Notes: generated from the sequence alone by a model not told the origin. A stretch of DNA of 64,000 nt from Tistrella mobilis KA081020-065 (GCF_000264455.2 NC_017956.1:665501-729500); one strand, 5' to 3'; shown: positions 24,649 through 34,301, counted from the stretch's first letter. Program-made: numbers and translations.

Positions 24649-25391
24649 TTGATCGCGAGCCACCCTTCGAAGCAGAGATATTTCTGGACCGTGATGATGT
24701 CGGTGAACCCGGCCCGGCGCATGAAGTCGACATTCGCCTCGGAGGTGAAGGGCTCCATCTTGCCCTTCAGGCTCAGGCTTTTGGCCAGGACCTCGCGGTG
24801 GTCGTAACCGTTGGCGAGCTTGAATTCGTTGTAGAGCGTGGTGAAGGCATCCTGGAAACGGGCGTCGTTGGCCCGCACCTTTTCGAACAGGATGAAGGCG
24901 CCGCCCCAGTCGAGGGCGTCCCAGATCCGGTCGAACAGGGCCTGACGATGTTTGGGCGGGATGAACTGCACCGTGTAATGGGCGGTGATCAGGTCGGAAC
25001 GCTCGAAGGCGAAGCGCTCCGCCCGGGCGGTCTGGAAGAACATGTTTGGCATGTCGGCATGGACCTGCCGGGCGTGGGCGATCATGTCGGGTTCCACGTC
25101 CAGCCCGATGAAGCGGGTCTCGGCGAGATCGCCATGGCGCATGGCCAGCCGGTGCAGCAGGGTGCCGGTGGAGGTGCCGATCTCGTAGACGGTGGATCCT
25201 GCCCGGACGAAATAGTCCGAAAGCCTGGCCGTCAGATCGTGCCCGCTGTCGTAAAGCGGCACGGATCGGGAGACATGGCCGTCGAACTTGCCGGCGACGT
25301 CGCCGGCAAAGCTCCAACGGGCCGGTGCAACGGCAATACCGTCACCGGCGGCCAGCTCCACGATCCGGGATGTCTCCGGTGTCGCGGTCAT
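24645..25391 (-). CDS. CmoA-like class I SAM methyltransferase paralogue
   Basis: 248 residues, the same length as E. coli CmoA (247) and collinear with it: DGHVSRSVPLYDSG, VYEIGTSTGTLLHRLA (SAM site), YTVQFIPPKHRQALFDRI, FEFKLANGYDHREV-like segment and the C-terminal CFEGWLAIK. Aligned by eye, R199 of CmoA, which binds the carboxylate of carboxy-SAM, is a serine here (AKSLSLKGK). It may thus be a normal SAM methyltransferase rather than a carboxy-SAM synthase. ATG 25391 with GGAG 7 bases upstream. First gene of the operon with FkbM, LysE and PrxQ-like genes. Confidence 0.82.
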   Translation of the reverse strand: MTATPETSRIVELAAGDGIAVAPARWSFAGDVAGKFDGHVSRSVPLYDSGHDLTARLSDYFVRAGSTVYEIGTSTGTLLHRLAMRHGDLAETRFIGLDVEPDMIAHARQVHADMPNMFFQTARAERFAFERSDLITAHYTVQFIPPKHRQALFDRIWDALDWGGAFILFEKVRANDARFQDAFTTLYNEFKLANGYDHREVLAKSLSLKGKMEPFTSEANVDFMRRAGFTDIITVQKYLCFEGWLAIK

Positions 25392-25527
25392 CAGTGGTCT
25401 CCGTGCGGCGCGGACCGGTGGCGTGGCCGCGCGGCGGATGGAACTGCCCCCTGCCTTTTCGCCAGCAGAAGATTCCACGGAGATGTTTCTTTTTCAATCC
25501 GAAATTCTACTGATGATTTCTTTTCAG

Positions 25528-25562
25528 AAAAGAAAAACGCCCGGATGGTTCGTCCGGGCGTT
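25528..25562 (-). terminator. Rho-independent terminator of the leftward MFS gene
   Basis: Stem AACGCCCGGA (25536-25545) with TCCGGGCGTT (25553-25562). Read leftward it is followed by a T-rich tract (TTTTTCTTTTC). Confidence 0.9.
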
Positions 25563-25576
25563 GTGACGCATGACGA

Positions 25577-26797
25577 TCAGACGCCTATGGCGCGCGGGCG
25601 AGTGCCTTCCATGGCCCAGAGCCAGGCCAGGGCACAGGCCGTCAGCGCGACCGGCGGCAGGGCCGAGAGGGTGAGCGTGGCCCAGTCGAAGCGTTCGATG
25701 AGCTGGCCCGAGAAGAAGGCCGAGAGCGCCACCAGCCCGAAGACCAGGAAATCATTGGCAGCCTGACCCGGCCCCCGTTCGGCCGGCAGCAGCGACAGCG
25801 ATACCAGGGTGGTGGCACCGACGAACAGGGCCGACCAGCCGAGGCCGAGCAGGGTGAGGCTGATCCTGAAATGCCAGACGCTGATCCCCGAGGCGCCGAC
25901 GCCGATCGCCATCGCCATCAGCAGGCAGCCGGCCAGCATCATCGGCATCAGGCCGAAACGTTCGATCAGCCGGCCGACGATCAGCGCCGGGGCGAACATG
26001 CCGAGCACATGCCACTGGATGACCTGGGCGGTGGAGGTGAAATCCAGCCCGCAGGCGACCATCGCCAGCGGTGTTGCGGTCATCAGCAGGTTCATCACCG
26101 TATAGGCGGTGATGCCGGCCAGGATCGCGATCACGAAACGCGGCCGCCGGAAGGCGGCACCCAGCCCGCCCGAGAGCGATTTGACCGTGCCGGCCGGCTT
26201 GCGCAGGTCCAGGGCCAGGGCGGCGATCAGCATCAGAACCGCGGCACCGGCGATCACCAGATAGGTGCCGAGGAAGGGATAGGGCGATATTGCGTCGCGT
26301 GAGGCGCCGGCCAGCGTGGGGCCGACCAGGGCGGCGAGCAGCCCGCCCGAGATGACGAAGGCGATCGCCCGCGCCTCGCCGCCGCGTGGCGCGGCCTCGC
26401 CCGCCGCATGGCGCAGGAAGACGCTGAAGCCGTTCGACATGCCGACCAGCACCATGGCGGCGCAGAGCAGCAGGAAGCTGGCCATGGCGATGGCGACGGC
26501 CGCGAGTAGCGCCCCGGCGATGCCGAGACAGGCACCGAGCGCAAAGCCCGCCCGCCGGCCTTGCCGCGCCATCAGCATCGAGGCCGGGATGGTTGTGGCG
26601 GTGTTGGCGATGAAGGTCAGCGCGAAGGGCAGGGTGGCCAGGCTTTTGTCTTCGGCCAGCATATGGCCGGCGAGGGCCGACACCGTCACCAGCAGCATGG
26701 TCATGATGGTGTAGAAGCCCTGCGACAGGGACAGCAGGGCAATGGCGCGGCGGCTGCCGCCCGGCGCATGGGCCGGGTCGGTGACGGTGGCGGTCAT
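25577..26797 (-). CDS. MFS transporter
   Basis: 406 residues, 12 hydrophobic helices in two halves. MARQGRRAGF is the loop 2-3 motif. The protein starts with a short hydrophilic tail (MTATVTDPAHAPGG). Lone leftward gene with a strong terminator directly after it. It resembles efflux-type MFS proteins (YfmO/PucC-like wording GLGWSALFVGATTL), but no substrate can be given. Confidence 0.85.
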   Translation of the reverse strand: MTATVTDPAHAPGGSRRAIALLSLSQGFYTIMTMLLVTVSALAGHMLAEDKSLATLPFALTFIANTATTIPASMLMARQGRRAGFALGACLGIAGALLAAVAIAMASFLLLCAAMVLVGMSNGFSVFLRHAAGEAAPRGGEARAIAFVISGGLLAALVGPTLAGASRDAISPYPFLGTYLVIAGAAVLMLIAALALDLRKPAGTVKSLSGGLGAAFRRPRFVIAILAGITAYTVMNLLMTATPLAMVACGLDFTSTAQVIQWHVLGMFAPALIVGRLIERFGLMPMMLAGCLLMAMAIGVGASGISVWHFRISLTLLGLGWSALFVGATTLVSLSLLPAERGPGQAANDFLVFGLVALSAFFSGQLIERFDWATLTLSALPPVALTACALAWLWAMEGTRPRAIGV

Positions 26798-26997
26798 GGG
26801 GGTGGGAACTCCGCATCCTTCTGGTCCGGGATGTGCCCCGCTTCAGCCGGCGGGCCCGGGGTGTTTTCACCATCCTGACCTGTTGAAACCGCCGCGTCCA
26901 TATGGCGTGGCGTCCATATCATGTATCGGACCTCTTCCCCCCCGGGTATCGGGCATGTCACTCTGTCGGCCCCGAACGTCATTTGAAAGCCGTGCCC

Positions 26998-28020
26998 ATG
27001 ACCGCTGTCGCCGTGCCGCCCACCATCATCGACTGCGACCCGGGCGTTGACGATGCCCATGCCCTGTTCGCGGCGATCGGTGCCCGGCACCTCAGCGGCC
27101 TCGAGGCGGTGACGGTGGTCGCGGGCAATGTCGCGCTCCGTCACACCCGGCGCAATGCGCTGCGGATCCGCGAGGTGGCCGGGCTGGATGCCGCAGCGCT
27201 TCCGGTCTATGCCGGCTGCCCCGGGCCGATGATCGGCGCCCTGACCGACGCCGCTGACGTCCACGGTGCCGACGGTCTGGACGGTGCCGGCCTGCCCGAG
27301 CCGCAGGGAGAGGTGGAACCGATCCATGCGGTGGCCTTTCTGATCGACCGGCTGCGGCGGGCGGCGTCAGAGGGCCGCCGGGTCAGGCTGGTGACGCTGG
27401 GACCGCTGACCAATCTGGCGACGGCGCTGATCATGGCGCCCGACATCGCAGACGGGCTGCTGGAGGTGCGCGCCATGATCGGCAGTGCCGGGCGCGGCAA
27501 CATCACGCCGGCGGCCGAATTCAACGCCTATGTCGATCCCGAGGCACTGGAACGGGTGGCGACCACCCTGGATGCGGCCGGTGCCGACGGCGTGCCGTTC
27601 TACGTTTACGGGCTGACGCTCACCCATACCGTCACCGCCGATCGCACCGAGATCGCCCGATATGCCACCCTCGACAGCCGGGTGGGGCGGGCCGTCGCCG
27701 GCATGCTGGGGGCCTATCTCGACCGGCACCGTGTGGCGCCGCTGCCCGGCATGGGCGGCGCGCCCGCCGACGAGGCGCCTCTGCACGACCCTTGCGTCAT
27801 CGCCGACCTGCTGGCGCCGGGGGCCGTCAGGGCGGTACCGGGACGATTGCGGGTCGTCCTCCACGGGCCGGCGCGGGGGCAGACGCTCGCCTCTTTCGAT
27901 GCCGGGGATGAGGTCGGGGCCGGATCGCGGGTGATCTGGATGGTGGAGGGCGATGCCGGACGTCTGCGCGCCGCTCTCTTCTCTGCGGTGTCCGGTTTCT
28001 CTGCTGTGACCAGTTTCTAA
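26998..28020 (+). CDS. Nucleoside hydrolase (IunH family)
   Basis: 340 residues. The calcium-binding N terminus IIDCDPGVDDAHAL gives D12, D14, D18 and D19. LVTLGPLTNLATAL and NITPAAEFNAYVDPEA are family core motifs, and HDPCVIADLL supplies the late Asp. The enzyme splits the N-glycosidic bond of ribonucleosides for base salvage. I chose ATG 26998 because the DCDPG motif must be near the N terminus; the frame is open to 26902. It appears monocistronic. Confidence 0.93.
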   Translation: MTAVAVPPTIIDCDPGVDDAHALFAAIGARHLSGLEAVTVVAGNVALRHTRRNALRIREVAGLDAAALPVYAGCPGPMIGALTDAADVHGADGLDGAGLPEPQGEVEPIHAVAFLIDRLRRAASEGRRVRLVTLGPLTNLATALIMAPDIADGLLEVRAMIGSAGRGNITPAAEFNAYVDPEALERVATTLDAAGADGVPFYVYGLTLTHTVTADRTEIARYATLDSRVGRAVAGMLGAYLDRHRVAPLPGMGGAPADEAPLHDPCVIADLLAPGAVRAVPGRLRVVLHGPARGQTLASFDAGDEVGAGSRVIWMVEGDAGRLRAALFSAVSGFSAVTSF

Positions 28021-28204
28021 GCTGTGGCGGGCCTCGGTAACGGCTGATCATCGTCTGGCGTTAACGGACCGATAAGTTTCATCCTTTAATGATGTTGTCA
28101 TCAAGGTCCATGCGACGGCCGGGCCGGGGGGGCTCCGACCGCTGCATGCCGCGGGCAGGACGCGGAAACGACAAAGAAGAACGATCAGGGGAGGTTGGGA
28201 CGAC

Positions 28205-30478
28205 ATGAGCGAGCATGACCAGCAGGCCACCGATGCAGGAGCCGATGTCATGACCACGCCGGCGCCGGAAACCGGCCGTCGCCGACGTTTCCGGCGCCGG
28301 CGGGCCGAGAGGCCTCGCGGCCGCGACGCCCGGCGCCCCGGGTGGCTGGGCCGGATCGGACTTGGTCCGAAGCTGTTCCTGGCCTTTGCGGTGGTGTCGA
28401 TCCTGGCCGTCGTGGCGAGCGGTGTCGCCTGGATCTCTTACGGTCGGGTGGAGCGTGGCTTCGAGGAGGTGCAGGAACAGGGCGTGCGGCCGCTGACCGC
28501 GGCTCTGCGTCTTGCCCGACAGGCGGAGGTGCTGGCGGCATCGGCCCCGGCTGTCGCCAGTGCCGGCTCTGCCGAGGCGCTTGACAAGGAACGCCAGGCG
28601 ATCACCTCTGCGATCGGCGGCATGCGCGGCGATCTTGCCGCCCTGCAATCGGCCGGGCTGGATGCCGGCCTGGTCGGCATGGTCGGCGAGGATGTCGACG
28701 CCCTGATCGCCCGGCTCGATGAACTGCTCAAGGCGGTTGAAGAGCGCTATGCGCTGACCGCCCGGCGCGAAGCCGCCATCCGCGACCTGGCCGGTGCACG
28801 CGATACCTATCTGGCGGCCATCTCTCCGGGTGCGCAGCGGATCTCCCAGGACTTCCGCAACAAGGCGGAGGCGACCGCCGGCATGTTCGAGTTCGGCACT
28901 CTGCAGGAGGCGGTCTACGATCTGACCAGCCGGCAGCTGCCGGCCCTTCAGCTCAGCATCCAGCTGCGGGGCGATATCGCGGCCGCCCAGGGCATCGTTG
29001 CCGAGACCGCGACCATCACCAATTCCGCCCATCTGGAACGGCTGCGCCAGCGGCTTCAGGCGGCCGCCTATGCGCTGGATCGCGACACCAAGGCGTTGGA
29101 CGATCGGGTGAACAAGGGCCCCCTGCTTGAGGCTGTGGCCCGCTTCTCGCAGGCGGCGACGGCCGGCGACAAAAACAACGTCTTCGAGATCCGTGCCGCC
29201 GAAGTTACCGCGCTGACCCAGGTCGACCAGCGCCTGCAGGCCGCCCGCGAGGCCGGCCAGCTGCTGGCGGAAGATGTCGACGGGCTGGTCTTCCAGACAT
29301 CGGGCGCCATCGCCGAAGTGCGCAGCCGCACGACCGAAGATCTGACCCGCAGCCGGACGGTGTTGATCGCTCTGGCCGGCGCAAGCGTCGCGGTCTCGCT
29401 GCTGATCGCGCTCGGCTATGTCGGCCGGCGGGTCATCGGCCGGTTGCGGCGTCTGGAGCGGGCGATGCGTTCGGTCGCGGCCGGTGATCTGACCGTCGAT
29501 CTGCCGCCGGCGGGCGGCGACGAGATCGGCCGGATGACCGAGGCCCTGCAGGTCTTCCGAGACACCACCGCCGAGGTCGAGGCGGCCAAGGCCCGCGCCG
29601 CGGCAGAGGAAGAGCGGCAGCGGGAGATCCGCCGCAGCGAGATGCTCAACCTGGCGGCCACGTTCGAGGCCGAGGTCAAGGGCGTTGTCGATCAGCTGGC
29701 GGAAGCGGTTTCGGCCCTGGGCGCAAGCTCGTCCGAACTGACCGCAGCTGCGGCCCGGGGCGACGAGCGTGCCCAGACCGTCGCGGCGGCCAGCGAAGAG
29801 GCGGAACGCAACGCCGAGACGGTCTCCGATGCCACCCGCCAGCTCTCGGGTGCGGTCGCCGAGATCGGCAATCAGGTCCAGGAGGCATCGACCATCGCCC
29901 GGGGTGCGGTCGCCCAGGTCGAGCGCACCGACACCACGGTCGAGGAGCTGGGCAAGGCCAGCGAGGAGATCAGCGAGGTGGTGCGGCTGATCGGCGAGAT
30001 CGCCGGCCAGACCAATCTGCTGGCCTTGAACGCGACCATCGAGGCGGCGCGCGCCGGCGAGGCCGGCAAGGGCTTTGCCGTGGTGGCGGGCGAGGTGAAG
30101 ACCCTTGCGGCCGAAACCGCCAAGGCGACCGGCCGGATCAGCCAGCGGGTGGAGGCGATCCAGAGCCGCACCGGAGAGGCGGTTCAGGCGATCCGAGACG
30201 TGCGAGACACGATCCTGCGCCTGAACGAGATCGCGAGTGCGATCGCGGCCGCGGTCGAGCAGCAGGGCAGCTCCACCCAGGAGATCGCCCGCAGCGTGGC
30301 CGAACTGAGTGCCGGGTCCCGCGAGGTGTCGACCTCTATCGCCGATGTCGCCGATGCCAGCAGCCGGACATCTGAAGGGGCAGACCAGGTGCGGCATGCA
30401 GCCGATGCGCTGGGCACGGCCTCCCGCAATCTCGACCGGTCGATGAGCGGCTTCCTGGATCGTCTGCGCAGCGCCTGA
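28205..30478 (+). CDS. Methyl-accepting chemotaxis protein
   Basis: 757 residues. An unusual arginine-rich cytoplasmic tail (~50 residues, RRRRFRRRR) precedes TM1 (~57-79). A ~300-residue helical periplasmic sensor region follows, then TM2 (~384-408), HAMP ([23 protein letters not shown]) and the MA domain with the hairpin tip [20 protein letters not shown] near 597. It signals through CheA/CheW; no che genes are in the window. ATG 28205 with GGGAGG upstream. No pentapeptide receptor tail is present at the C terminus. Ligand unknown. Confidence 0.95.
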   Translation: MSEHDQQATDAGADVMTTPAPETGRRRRFRRRRAERPRGRDARRPGWLGRIGLGPKLFLAFAVVSILAVVASGVAWISYGRVERGFEEVQEQGVRPLTAALRLARQAEVLAASAPAVASAGSAEALDKERQAITSAIGGMRGDLAALQSAGLDAGLVGMVGEDVDALIARLDELLKAVEERYALTARREAAIRDLAGARDTYLAAISPGAQRISQDFRNKAEATAGMFEFGTLQEAVYDLTSRQLPALQLSIQLRGDIAAAQGIVAETATITNSAHLERLRQRLQAAAYALDRDTKALDDRVNKGPLLEAVARFSQAATAGDKNNVFEIRAAEVTALTQVDQRLQAAREAGQLLAEDVDGLVFQTSGAIAEVRSRTTEDLTRSRTVLIALAGASVAVSLLIALGYVGRRVIGRLRRLERAMRSVAAGDLTVDLPPAGGDEIGRMTEALQVFRDTTAEVEAAKARAAAEEERQREIRRSEMLNLAATFEAEVKGVVDQLAEAVSALGASSSELTAAAARGDERAQTVAAASEEAERNAETVSDATRQLSGAVAEIGNQVQEASTIARGAVAQVERTDTTVEELGKASEEISEVVRLIGEIAGQTNLLALNATIEAARAGEAGKGFAVVAGEVKTLAAETAKATGRISQRVEAIQSRTGEAVQAIRDVRDTILRLNEIASAIAAAVEQQGSSTQEIARSVAELSAGSREVSTSIADVADASSRTSEGADQVRHAADALGTASRNLDRSMSGFLDRLRSA

Positions 30479-30662
30479 GGCCGGGGCCGGCAGGACGGCG
30501 GGGGCGGGGCATGTCGAGGCGGGGCATGTCGGCTGACGCGGATATCCTGCCGTGTCTTTCACGCCGATCATGCCTTTCCCTTACGCGGCCATCGTCCCAC
30601 CTTTATGTGAATGGCCCTTCCAGATCCGGGGCCGGCAGATCCACCGGAATGGGAGGCCCCAC

Positions 30663-31046
30663 ATGACCGAGGATGGCGCGAAGATCGTTGAACTCGGCCG
30701 GCATCGCGGCGAGCGCGTGCCGATGCCGCCGAAGGATGCGGTGCGTGGGGCTGCACCGGTGGTGGTTGCTTTCGATCGCCGGCAGCGCGCGGTCGACCGG
30801 CTGTCGCGGGCGCTGGCGGCGATCGATGCCGCCGGTGCCGATCTTGCTGCCGCGCGGGGGGCGCTCGATCATCAGCACCGGCGTCTGGACGATCAGCGCG
30901 GTCAGCTGGCCCGGCATGTCGAGCGGCTGGGCGGGATTGCCGATGACCTCAACCGCCGTGCCGCGCGCCTGCGCGAAATTGAGGCAGAGACCGACCGCGC
31001 GATCGCCATGGTCAACGAGGGCCGGTGGGTCGATCCCAATGGATGA
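30663..31046 (+). CDS. Small coiled-coil protein of unknown function
   Basis: 127 residues. A basic N terminus is followed by a continuous heptad-like helical region (~35-115) rich in A, L, R, D and Q (DRLSRALAAIDAAGADLAAA, HVERLGGIADDLNRRAARL). ATG 30663 follows GGGAGG within a few bases. It lies 184 bp downstream of the chemoreceptor and is followed by a strong terminator. I do not recognise a family; an adaptor or scaffold role is possible. Confidence 0.7.
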   Translation: MTEDGAKIVELGRHRGERVPMPPKDAVRGAAPVVVAFDRRQRAVDRLSRALAAIDAAGADLAAARGALDHQHRRLDDQRGQLARHVERLGGIADDLNRRAARLREIEAETDRAIAMVNEGRWVDPNG

Positions 31047-31078
31047 GCCAGCGGGATTTCCGGTAAGGCTTCAGGCAG

Positions 31079-31108
31079 AAGGGCCGGCAGTGAAAACTGC
31101 CGGCCCTT
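31079..31108. terminator. Bidirectional terminator between the coiled-coil gene and bfr
   Basis: Perfect 13-bp stem AAGGGCCGGCAGT (31079-31091) and ACTGCCGGCCCTT (31096-31108) with a GAAA tetraloop, between convergent genes. Confidence 0.85.
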
Positions 31109-31136
31109 CCCTTGGTCAACTCTGTCGGCGCTCGGA

Positions 31137-31619
31137 TCAGGGTTCCTCGATCTCGCCGGCCGCGGTCTGGAGATAGTTCTGGATGCCGAGCTGATCGACC
31201 AGGCCCAGCTGGGTCTCCAGCCAGTCGATATGCTCTTCCTCGCTCTTCAGAATCTCGCGCAGCAGATCGCGCGTGACGAAATCGGCCTTGGTCTCGCAAT
31301 CGGCAATTGCGACGCGCAGGTCGACGACCGCCTTCATCTCCAGATCCAGATCGGCCTGGAGCATTTCGGGCACGGTCTCGCCGATGTGCAGCTTGCCCAG
31401 ATCCTGAAGGTTAGGCAGACCTTCCAGGAACAGGATCCGCTCAATCACCTTATCGGCATGCTTCATCTCGTCGATCGACTCGTGGTACTCGACGTGACCG
31501 AGCTTGCGATAGCCCCAGTCCTTCAGCATCCGGGCATGAAGGAAATACTGGTTGATGGCGGTGAGTTCGTTCTTCAGCACCGTGTTGAGGTGCTTGATGA
31601 TCTTGGGATCGCCCTTCAT
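31137..31619 (-). CDS. bfr: Bacterioferritin
   Basis: 160 residues, standard length. All ferroxidase ligands are in register: E18, E51, H54, E94, E127, H130, and the heme ligand M52 ([10 protein letters not shown]). It stores iron in a 24-mer shell in the cytosol. I chose ATG 31619 ([10 protein letters not shown]) because homologues start there; the longer frame upstream has no homology. It lies 211 bp downstream of bfd on the same strand. Confidence 0.96.
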   Translation of the reverse strand: MKGDPKIIKHLNTVLKNELTAINQYFLHARMLKDWGYRKLGHVEYHESIDEMKHADKVIERILFLEGLPNLQDLGKLHIGETVPEMLQADLDLEMKAVVDLRVAIADCETKADFVTRDLLREILKSEEEHIDWLETQLGLVDQLGIQNYLQTAAGEIEEP

Positions 31620-31830
31620 GGCCGTCTCGTCCTCGTTCTCGTGACCCGATGCCGGCTGCAGGGGAAGGCGCCGGCTTTGAACGAGACTATAGCCACAACT
31701 CTGTCCCGCGGCCAGTGCGGACAGGCTGGAATTCTTCAAAAAGTCGTGGAATTACTTGAGTTTGCGTCGCAGCTTCGAGCTTTTCTTGAGTTTGCGTCGC
31801 AACTGCGCGATTTATGCCTGAGAGTGACTG
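31620..31830. repeat. bfd-bfr intergenic region with a perfect 17-bp direct repeat
   Basis: CTTGAGTTTGCGTCGCA occurs at 31755-31771 and 31785-31801, a 30-bp period (about three helical turns), in an AT-richer region just downstream of bfd and upstream of bfr. Same-face spacing suggests a tandem regulator site controlling bfr separately from bfd. The binding factor is unknown; it does not resemble a classical Fur or Irr box. Confidence 0.7.
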
Positions 31831-32040
31831 TCAGGCGCGGATCGACGCCGGAACCGCCGCATTTGCCGCCTCGGCACCGGTGCTGCCGCAGCCGGGCAGC
31901 ATGGCCCGGACGCAGTCGATGCATTTGCCGCATTGCGGCCGGGTCCCGAGGGCGCGGTAGACGCCCGAGACACTTCGCGCACCGGCCGCAGCCTCGCGCA
32001 CACGCCGTTCCGTCAATCCGTTGCAGATGCAGACATACAT
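31831..32040 (-). CDS. bfd: Bacterioferritin-associated [2Fe-2S] ferredoxin
   Basis: 69 residues, BFD-like domain. Cluster cysteines are C4, C6, C37 and C40 (MYVCICN...CGKC), with an extra C43. Bfd docks on Bfr and delivers electrons to mobilise stored iron. ATG 32040 is required for MYVCICN; a longer frame exists but is not conserved. It lies upstream of bfr on the same strand, with a Fur-like box about 100 bp before its start. Confidence 0.93.
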   Translation of the reverse strand: MYVCICNGLTERRVREAAAGARSVSGVYRALGTRPQCGKCIDCVRAMLPGCGSTGAEAANAAVPASIRA

Positions 32041-32134
32041 GCTGAGCCGCACTCCGATCCGGGGGCTGGTCGCAGTGGCGGGAAAAGGCCCTTCGCCGCA
32101 ACTGCGAACCGTTCGCATGGATAGAGTGGCAATG

Positions 32135-32153
32135 CTGAGAATGATTGTCAATC
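32135..32153 (-). promoter_or_regulatory. Fur-like box upstream of bfd
   Basis: On the minus strand GATTGACAATCATTCTCAG resembles the Fur consensus GATAATGATAATCATTATC, with the central ATCATT core kept. It overlaps the end of the upstream acyl-CoA synthetase gene. Expected to induce bfd when iron is low. Confidence 0.5.
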
Positions 32154-33797
32154 GCCTATTGTCGCCTCGCGTTGCTTCAGAACGCGCCGCATGATCTTCC
32201 CGGTTGCGGTCATCGGCAGTTCCGTAACGAAGGCGATCTCGCGCGGGTATTCATGGGCCGCCAGACGGTCGCGAACATGGGCACCCAGCGCGCGGGCCAG
32301 ATCGTCCGACGGTTCGACGCCCGGGGCCGTAACCACGAAGGCCTTCACGATCTCGGTGCGTACCGGATCGGGCTTGCCGATCACGGCGGCCATGGCCACC
32401 GCCGGGTGCCGGATCAGGCAGTCCTCGATCTCGGCCGGGCCGATGCGGTAGCCGCCGCTGGTGATCACGTCGTCGGCCCGGCCCATGAAGTGGAACAGCC
32501 CGTCGGCATCGCGTCGGCCCATATCGCCGGTCAGCAGCCGGCCATTGCGGAACTTGGCCTCGGTGGCGGCGGGATTGTTCCAGTAGCGCAGGAACATCAC
32601 CGGGTCGGGGGCACCGACCGCGATTTCGCCGGTCTCGCCATCGGGCACGGTCTGGCCCGCCTCGTCGACGATCAGCACCTCGTGGCCGGGCACGGCGCGG
32701 CCCATGGCGCCCGGGGGCGAGGGTTCGATCCGCTGGTTGCAGGACACGGTCAGATTGCATTCGGTCTGGCCGTAGAATTCGTTGATCGGCACGCCCAGCA
32801 CCTCGCGCCCCCAGTCGAGCAACTCGGACCCCAAACTTTCTCCGCCGCTGCCGACGGAGCGGAGCGTCAGATCGGCGGGCACCCGGTCGCGGGGCACGCC
32901 GCGCATCAGCTTCAGCGCGGTCGGCGGCAGGAAGGTGTTGCGCACCCGCTCCGTCGCCATCAGCCGGAGGGCGGCTTCGGGGTCGAATTTGCGCATGCGC
33001 TGCGAAACGACACCGATCCCCATCGCCCAGGCCGGCAGCAGCACGTCGAACAGCCCGCCGATCCAGGCCCAGTCGGCCGGTGTCCAGAACAGGTCGTCCG
33101 GCCGGGGTGGGAAGTCGTGCGGCATCTGCACACCCGGCAGATGGCCCGGCAGCACCCGGTGAGCATGCAGCGCACCCTTGGGATTGCCGGTGGTGCCGGA
33201 GGTATAGATGATCACGGCGGGATCATCGGCCGCGGTGTCGAGGATCGCGGGCGGGGTGCCGGTGGCATCGCGGATCAGCCGGTCGAAGGCGATGGTGCCG
33301 GCCGGCACCGGCTCGGGGCCGGTCACGATCACCCGGGCAAGATCCGGACAGTCGGCCTGCACCGACATCAGGGCGTCCAGCCGGCCGGGATCGACGATCA
33401 CCGCGCGGGTGCCGCTGTCGGCCAGGCGATAGGCGAGCGCTTCGGGGCCGAAGAGGGTGAAGAGCGGCAGGGCGATGGCGCCGATCCGGTAGATCGCCAT
33501 ATGGGCCAGCGCCGCTTCGGGGCTCTGCGACAGGCAGATCCCCACCCGGTCGCCGCGCCCGATCCCCAGATGCAGAAGCCCGGCCGCCAGTCGCCCCGCC
33601 AGCCGGTCGATCTCGGCAAAGCTGAAGACTTTCCGGCTGCCGTCTTCCTCGACATGGATCAGGGCGGTGCGATCCGGCGCCTGATGCGCCCAGAGCCCCG
33701 CAGTCTGGGCGGCGATGTTCAGCCGCGCCGGGATCTGCCAGCGGAAGCGGGCGCGCCATTCGGCAATGGCCTCGTCGGGGCGGGGGGCGTCGAGCAT
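32148..33797 (-). CDS. Medium-chain acyl-CoA synthetase-like AMP-dependent ligase
   Basis: 549 residues. IIYTSGTTGNPKGALHAHR is the P-loop motif, followed by FYGQTECN, LLTGDMGRRDADGLFHFMGR, SSGGYRIGPAEIED-type hinge (ITSGGYRIGPAEIE) and the catalytic lysine in TATGKIMRR. FWTPADWAWIGG is typical of the acetyl-/medium-chain ACS group (ACSM). It forms acyl-CoA from a carboxylic acid, CoA and ATP. ATG 33797. Apparently single gene. Confidence 0.9.
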   Translation of the reverse strand: MLDAPRPDEAIAEWRARFRWQIPARLNIAAQTAGLWAHQAPDRTALIHVEEDGSRKVFSFAEIDRLAGRLAAGLLHLGIGRGDRVGICLSQSPEAALAHMAIYRIGAIALPLFTLFGPEALAYRLADSGTRAVIVDPGRLDALMSVQADCPDLARVIVTGPEPVPAGTIAFDRLIRDATGTPPAILDTAADDPAVIIYTSGTTGNPKGALHAHRVLPGHLPGVQMPHDFPPRPDDLFWTPADWAWIGGLFDVLLPAWAMGIGVVSQRMRKFDPEAALRLMATERVRNTFLPPTALKLMRGVPRDRVPADLTLRSVGSGGESLGSELLDWGREVLGVPINEFYGQTECNLTVSCNQRIEPSPPGAMGRAVPGHEVLIVDEAGQTVPDGETGEIAVGAPDPVMFLRYWNNPAATEAKFRNGRLLTGDMGRRDADGLFHFMGRADDVITSGGYRIGPAEIEDCLIRHPAVAMAAVIGKPDPVRTEIVKAFVVTAPGVEPSDDLARALGAHVRDRLAAHEYPREIAFVTELPMTATGKIMRRVLKQREATIGD

Positions 33798-33908
33798 CGG
33801 GCGGGTCCTCCGGTTGGCCCCGAGGCTCTTTCCATGGCCTGCCGGGGCCTGCCGATCCTGCCGCGTCTGCCCGGGTCCGGCAAGGCTTCCGCCCGCGGGG
33901 GCATGACC

Positions 33909-34301
33909 TCAGGGCTTCTGCACCCAGCCGCTGCCTTCGGGCATCACCCAGGTTCCCGAGGGCGCGCGCTCGATCACCTGCGCGCCAGCGATGCGTTCGA
34001 CGGCCGAGAGCGAAGCGCCGCGCTTGGCGGCGATGGCCCGGTAGCGGTCCTTGCGCTGCAGGTTGATCCGGTCGATCACCTGCTGCGTGGCGGCATCGGT
34101 CTGGGACTTTACGGCACCCACATAGCCGTCGAAGCGCTCGCCCACCAGCCCCTGCGCCTTCAGCGCATCAAGGCCGGCTTCCTGGGCCATGGCGGCGCGG
34201 GGCAGGGCCAATGGCGGGACGGCGGCGGCGGGCAGGGCGGCGGCCAGCAGAACGGCGAGGAACCGGGCGGCGGTGCGGCGACGGGCGGGCAGGGTCGGCA
34301 T
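33909..34301 (-). CDS. ydbL: YdbL family (DUF1318) periplasmic protein
   Basis: 130 residues: N-terminal signal peptide (to about AMA-QEAG, residue ~40), then a DUF1318 domain with ALKAQGLVGERFDGYVG and INLQRKDRYRAIAAKRG. ATG overlaps the ynbE stop by one base. Last gene of ydbH-ynbE-ydbL. In E. coli YdbL is linked to the YdbH-YnbE lipid-transfer bridge. Confidence 0.87.
   Translation of the reverse strand: MPTLPARRRTAARFLAVLLAAALPAAAVPPLALPRAAMAQEAGLDALKAQGLVGERFDGYVGAVKSQTDAATQQVIDRINLQRKDRYRAIAAKRGASLSAVERIAGAQVIERAPSGTWVMPEGSGWVQKP

Noticed and set aside
24645-25391. Assignment of the methyltransferase as true CmoA (tRNA wobble modification)
   Set aside because: The R199 equivalent is serine and cmoB is absent next door; only a CmoA-like fold is supported.
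30490-30540. Short direct repeat of GGCGGGGCATGTCG after the chemoreceptor gene
   Set aside because: Two imperfectly placed short copies in GC-rich spacer; no structure or position suggesting a function.
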